Source of the DNA: Entamoeba invadens IP1
Taxonomy: Eukaryota; Evosea; Mastigamoebida; Endamoebidae
Assembly: GCF_000330505.1 (NCBI RefSeq)
Contig: NW_004440354.1
Location: 8,579 to 40,497 of the forward strand
Direction of reading: 5' to 3'
DNA length: 31,919 bases
In this document: piece after piece, positions 31,239 through 31,919 of the stretch
How positions within the stretch are numbered: position 1 is the first letter of the stretch
Layout of the letters: every line of letters begins with the position of its first letter
The notes under the pieces: model-generated
Told to the model about the DNA's origin: nothing
What the model saw: only the letters and a program-made list of their open reading frames with translations
Databases searched by the model: none
Translations under genes and position numbers: made by a program

Positions 31239-31657
31239 TTAATTTGCTCTGTTAGCCGTTTTCTTAGCTGATATTTTTTTTGCGTTGGTTTCCTCCAACC
31301 CGAACTTCTTTGCTACTGCTTTCATCTTGTCGGTCTGCGTTTTGAGAGTTTTCCACGTTTGTTGTTGTGTTTTTAAATTTTTATGTGATTTTTATTCTGT
31401 TGAGACATTTTGTATACCACTGGCGTTTATATCGAAAGTGACTTCGATTTGTGGGACACTTCTAAATGCTGGTGCGATATCAGACAACAAGACTTTACCA
31501 AGCAAATTGCGGCGTGAAATCATTAAAAATTAACCTTCCAAGACTTGAACCAAGACATCTGGTTGGTTATTAGCGTATATTGAGAAAACCCAGGACTTCT
31601 TCTTTATCTGGTATTGTACAGATACAGAAAACCAGAAAGCCGTCATCCCATTTGTTG
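31239..31657 (-). pseudogene. HSP70 pseudogene, substrate-binding domain fragment
   Basis: A single minus-strand frame aligns by eye to the HSP70 substrate-binding domain in the right order. NGMT matches the GGVMT segment, KKSWVFSIYANNQP matches KKSQVFSTxADNQP, VLVQVLEG matches the VLIQVYEGER strand, and [16 protein letters not shown] is followed by [35 protein letters not shown] and AKKISAK correspond to the start of the helical lid. Two in-frame TAA codons interrupt it (after VLEG and after NVSTE). Upstream there is no trace of the ATPase domain, so only a C-terminal piece was copied or survives. It is non-functional as HSP70. It lies alone in AT-rich DNA and its GC content is higher than the flanks. 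Confidence 0.8.
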
Positions 31658-31919
31658 TCTATTTGTCATATATTCGTGTTGTTGCTTGTGTTGATTCGTT
31701 GATAATTTATAGCATAATGATGTAATTGTTAAGTTATTTACATTTGACAAACCAACACATTTATTTGATGTTATCTCGACTATAATTAATAATATTAGTT
31801 TTTTTAAAAAAATATGTTTTTGAGTGTTTTTTGTATTTAATTATTAATATTATAATTTAACAACAATAATTTGAACCATAAAATTTATGAGTGTTTACAA
31901 TACAGTCAAAGTCGCTTAT
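31658..31919. other. AT-rich DNA to the window end
   Basis: No HSP70-like coding sequence continues beyond 31657 and nothing else is recognised here. Confidence 0.5.

Noticed and set aside
31285..31533. 82-codon frame on the plus strand
   Set aside because: The opposite strand aligns to HSP70 over the same bases, so this frame is its shadow.
1..31919. CRISPR array, rRNA or tRNA genes
   Set aside because: No regularly spaced identical repeats with unique spacers, no rRNA-like GC-rich block, and no tRNA T-loop/acceptor pattern found by reading; the organism is eukaryotic.

Overview
This window looks like nuclear chromosomal DNA of an Entamoeba species, most likely E. invadens or a close relative. 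Three things point that way: very AT-rich intergenic DNA with compact, Cys-rich or membrane-anchored genes; introns that begin GTTTGT and end in AG; and a very long Cys-repeat receptor kinase of the Entamoeba TMK type. The abundance of cut-and-paste DNA transposon remnants fits E. invadens better than E. histolytica. The species call is inference; no rRNA or tRNA gene is present to confirm it.

Layout. 2-842: tail of a probable hAT-like transposase, cut by the window edge and probably frameshifted. 843-6097: AT-rich DNA holding a 180-bp TA-flanked MITE, a compound palindrome and a small coding-like relic on the minus strand. 6098-7753: a multi-spanning membrane protein. 8371-8799: a decayed minus-strand gene relic. 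9486-10547: a type II membrane glycosyltransferase-like protein. 11228-16261 (minus): a 1677-residue transmembrane receptor kinase. 16730-21216 (minus): an acid-sphingomyelinase-like phosphodiesterase. 22176-23621: a cluster of four short non-autonomous elements. 23882-24685: a small secreted glycosyltransferase-like protein. 26569-26766: another MITE. 28407-28967 (minus): a small GPI-anchored-type secreted protein. 31239-31657 (minus): an HSP70 pseudogene fragment.

The main result is the phosphodiesterase gene. It first looks like a gene split in two, because joining the two large open segments directly gives an immediate stop. Reading the DNA between them shows a 20-bp microexon (17819-17838) with Entamoeba-style splice signals on both sides. 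With it the frame is continuous for 422 codons, and the catalytic GNH motif is completed exactly at the junction. A 2.53-kb pogo/Tigger-type transposon (18242-20771), with 59-bp terminal inverted repeats (57/59 identical) and a TA target duplication, sits inside the first intron. The host gene may therefore still be expressed if the 2.97-kb intron is spliced.

Five short elements (2226-2405, 22176-22401, 22580-22806, 23402-23621, 26569-26766) are TA-flanked. Most start or nearly start with CAGT, and in most an inner motif is repeated about every 15-19 bp within the terminal repeat. The full-length pogo element has the same plan with a 13-bp period. A sixth element (23021-23157) has a perfect 10-bp target duplication and looks Mutator-like instead. 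The functional theme of the intact genes is the cell surface and secretory pathway (receptor kinase, glycosyltransferases, secreted phosphodiesterase, GPI-type protein). They face both strands and show no operon-like arrangement.
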